From positions 1-25,360 of the IMG/VR virus record IMGVR_UViG_3300032116_001206: 25,360 nucleotides of DNA; one strand, written 5' to 3'. Position numbers and translations under genes: made by a program. The notes under the pieces were generated by a model that saw only the letters and a program-made list of their open reading frames with translations, did no database searches and had not been told where the DNA came from. This document shows positions 23,059 through 25,360 of this stretch, one piece after another; the stretch's first letter is position 1; every line of letters begins with the position of its first letter. This stretch comes from a virus.

Positions 23059-25360
23059 ATGAAAAGAAAAGAAGCGGTCTATAAAGGGTTACAATTTATC
23101 GATGTCTGGTTCACTGATACCTCATTAACTTCACCAGAATATTTTCAGATATCTGAGTTTCCAAACAGATTAACTGCTGGTAAAAACTTGTTTAAGTTTC
23201 GAGGTCATCCTACTAATTTACGTCCCGGTAGTTATTTAAACATTGAAGTTTTAGATTATAACGGCGATCCAATATATCATGCAGTTGTCAATTACATCGA
23301 TGAAGATAAGTCTCGGGTAGTTGCAATTTATATTTATGAAGAAACTTCTCCCGGTGACTGTGTAATAACATTGACTGGTGAAGCAATTAATGCTCCAGCA
23401 GAATGGCAGGGTAAATCAAATGTTAAATGGAGTAGAACTGTACCAGTTAATCCTAACGTATCAAACATATCTGAAATTATATTTGAACAATCTCCGGAAC
23501 TAGTAATTACCGAACAAGTAGGAGTTCAATTAAATCGTACCTATTCTGGTTCGCAACAATTCCCAACATATAGTACTGGCACTGTAAAATATTTTTTATA
23601 TAACAATCAACCAGCTGTAGAGTTAACGGGTGGTGTATTTACATCAGATATGTCAACTGGCACGATAACAGTAACAACGCCAGTTAATCCTACGCCTACG
23701 CCAGCATATCCTATATCTACAACAGAATATGTATCTACTATAAAAAAGATATTAAACCCTACGATAGCATTGTTAGACACTGAATATACGGCGTATAGTA
23801 GCCAAAGTATTTCATTGCATACGTATTCAAATTTTGATGCTTCTACTTATAGTTTAACATATGAAGCTACTCCTACGTATACAGCAACCCAAAATTCAGA
23901 ATCATTTGCATTAGTTCAAATCAAAGATCTTAATCCGGCTACTGGAGATGTTTCCCGAGTTAAATTGTTTATGAACAATAACGGTACGGTTGGAACATGG
24001 GAATTGTTAAATGACGTTGAATTGGAAGAAACGGAAATATTTGTAACAAATACTGCATCATTATTTCCGGATCAAAGCATTGGTTCATTTGTAACCCAAA
24101 GCACAATTAACACATATTGGAATGCCGTAGCTTATAACGGTAGAAACACAATAACATCCCCAACATTAACATGGACTACACAATCTTTAAACAATTCCAT
24201 GTTGATACAAAATAATGCAGATATATCAGCACAAAGTGCAGTTAGCATAGCAAAAATTAATTCAGCATATCAAGGATATTTTATTGCAGATTCTGAGTAT
24301 AAAATAACAATAGATGCCATAGGAACAGTCTCCGGATCTGGTACACCAAAATTATCTTTGTATTTATCTGGAAGTGCATTTGATTATGATTCTACCGATT
24401 ATTTTAACCAAGAGCTACCTGTTAAATTAGGAAAACGTATTGGTGAATTGCAAGTAACTGGGGACTCACAAAGATTTGATGATATAGTTTTTAATTTCGA
24501 AACAGACCGAGAAGGATATGCAGTACTGTTGTTAGTAGTAGAATCTGGCACATGGCAAGTATCTGATATTCGAACAACTACGGATAATGACGCCGGATAT
24601 TCTCCTAACTATACCAGACTACGAACCTTAGTACCAACTGCACATAAATCTGAAAATCAATTAACATTTAAAACTGAATATTACAATGTTAATGGAGAAA
24701 AAAGCAAACAGATTAGTTATGTGTACAATAAAAATTGGGAAGGAGGTAATCGTTATGTAGATGGAGATTATTCCATGCTTACCGGTTCATTGTATGTTGC
24801 TGATTCTCTATCTACAGGAGTAGCAATATCTGGATATAAAAATACCGGATATGTTAGATCCCTAGGATATGAAGGATTTGCTGCCGGCTTTCCTGGATTC
24901 TTAATGTGGTCTGGATCTGCATTATCTGGGTCAGCCGGAACTAAAGGCGGAGTACCATATAGCGGTGTTGGATTGGAATTATATGGTGATGCAAACAATT
25001 ATTTTAGATTTGCAACTAATCCTTCTGAATTAGATGTACATACAGAAACATTCTTTCTAGGAGATCCGACATCACAATACATTTCTGGCAGTAACGGTAA
25101 CATGGAAATATCATCAAGTGGATTTTATTTAACTGCAAACGGTGATGTTACGGCATCTGCATTTTTAGCTGTAAATTTGGGTACGATATTATTTGACTCA
25201 AACAATCAATATACTGATGGATTAAATGTCGGCCGAGTTGTTTATTTTGATCAAAATGAATATACTTTTAATTTAGCTAATCTGTCAGGAAGTTCTCCAG
25301 TATTACCTACATTTACAACAAGCTCTATATTATCAGGTCCATCATTTCAAGCATTTATTT
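23059..25360 (+). CDS. Large fibre/adhesin-like virion protein (partial, runs off right edge)
   Basis: From ATG 23059 the frame stays open to the window end (767 complete codons, no stop). The N-terminus (MKRKEAVYKGLQFIDVWFTD) leads into a beta-rich body with Ig-like stretches and proline/threonine-rich linkers (VNPTPTPAYPISTTEY, about residue 210). From about 590 onward it becomes fibre-like: GYKNTGYVRSLGYEGF, S/G-rich GSALSGSAG, and at about 665-700 FFLGDPTSQYISGSNGNMEI followed by an S/G and NG-D turn pattern. This FLG...YISGxNG...ISS signature is common in long tail-fibre and host-recognition proteins of T4-like marine phages. AGTAGG just upstream of ATG may be a weak ribosome-binding site, and a strong late-promoter-like box precedes it. 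It is probably a host-binding fibre or baseplate-fibre connector. The C-terminus is not visible. Confidence 0.75.
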   Translation, partial: MKRKEAVYKGLQFIDVWFTDTSLTSPEYFQISEFPNRLTAGKNLFKFRGHPTNLRPGSYLNIEVLDYNGDPIYHAVVNYIDEDKSRVVAIYIYEETSPGDCVITLTGEAINAPAEWQGKSNVKWSRTVPVNPNVSNISEIIFEQSPELVITEQVGVQLNRTYSGSQQFPTYSTGTVKYFLYNNQPAVELTGGVFTSDMSTGTITVTTPVNPTPTPAYPISTTEYVSTIKKILNPTIALLDTEYTAYSSQSISLHTYSNFDASTYSLTYEATPTYTATQNSESFALVQIKDLNPATGDVSRVKLFMNNNGTVGTWELLNDVELEETEIFVTNTASLFPDQSIGSFVTQSTINTYWNAVAYNGRNTITSPTLTWTTQSLNNSMLIQNNADISAQSAVSIAKINSAYQGYFIADSEYKITIDAIGTVSGSGTPKLSLYLSGSAFDYDSTDYFNQELPVKLGKRIGELQVTGDSQRFDDIVFNFETDREGYAVLLLVVESGTWQVSDIRTTTDNDAGYSPNYTRLRTLVPTAHKSENQLTFKTEYYNVNGEKSKQISYVYNKNWEGGNRYVDGDYSMLTGSLYVADSLSTGVAISGYKNTGYVRSLGYEGFAAGFPGFLMWSGSALSGSAGTKGGVPYSGVGLELYGDANNYFRFATNPSELDVHTETFFLGDPTSQYISGSNGNMEISSSGFYLTANGDVTASAFLAVNLGTILFDSNNQYTDGLNVGRVVYFDQNEYTFNLANLSGSSPVLPTFTTSSILSGPSFQAFI

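Noticed and set aside
24768-24998. Minus-strand frame of 76 codons opposite the fibre gene
   Set aside because: Proline/tyrosine-rich shadow of S/G-rich coding sequence. No ribosome-binding site, no family resemblance.
1-25360. tRNA genes, CRISPR arrays, IS elements or attachment sites
   Set aside because: No cloverleaf-like segments with TTCRANY cores, no regularly spaced repeats and no transposase or terminal repeats were seen. Nearly all sequence is coding.

Overview
This window is a piece of a strongly AT-rich genome of a tailed phage with a contractile (myovirus, distantly T4-like) tail. The evidence is the adjacent gp25-type and gp6-type baseplate wedge genes, a gp5-like spike/hub protein, a large gp7-like wedge protein, a gp55-like late sigma factor, and a replication/recombination block of gp61-type primase plus gp47/gp46-type nuclease/ATPase. 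All genes lie on the + strand, are tightly packed and often overlap by a few bases. The host cannot be read from the sequence. Purine-rich ribosome-binding-like stretches precede some genes (for example before 1093, 1520 and 6259), and I see no tRNA, rRNA, IS element or CRISPR array.

Layout. 1-1067: the tail end of an unknown gene, a small membrane protein and a gp55-like sigma factor. 1093-11893: baseplate genes, in order an unknown helical protein, gp5-like spike, coiled-coil structural protein, small helical protein, gp25, gp6, a DNRLRE-type protein, an unknown virion protein and a giant gp7-like wedge with an embedded LamG-like domain. 11941-15508: three more virion proteins, two of which share a C-terminal domain and one of which carries a LamG-like fold; a strong intrinsic terminator lies at 13891-13926. 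15511-18289: a compact kinase-like protein and two unrecognised proteins. 18289-18771: a T7-type endonuclease I (junction resolvase). 18772-18956: the only sizeable non-coding gap, containing a striking set of RNA-like hairpins and AT-rich repeats. 18957-23032: a primase with a degraded zinc ribbon, and a single polypeptide that joins the Mre11/SbcD/gp47 nuclease to the Rad50/SbcC/gp46 ATPase. 23059-end: a large fibre-like protein that runs off the window.

How it fits together. A sequence ATATTTATATAAAA, or a close variant, recurs in the gaps immediately before 1093, 3406, 11941, 16107 and 23059, at 22-29 bases from the start codon. It probably marks late transcription units served by the gp55-like factor. 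The endonuclease I, primase and fused nuclease/ATPase together form a recombination-dependent replication set. The most unusual items are the one-chain Mre11-Rad50 fusion, the primase that has lost three of four zinc-ribbon cysteines, the G.U-paired hairpin upstream of the primase, and the mini-kinase that ends right after its metal-binding aspartate.
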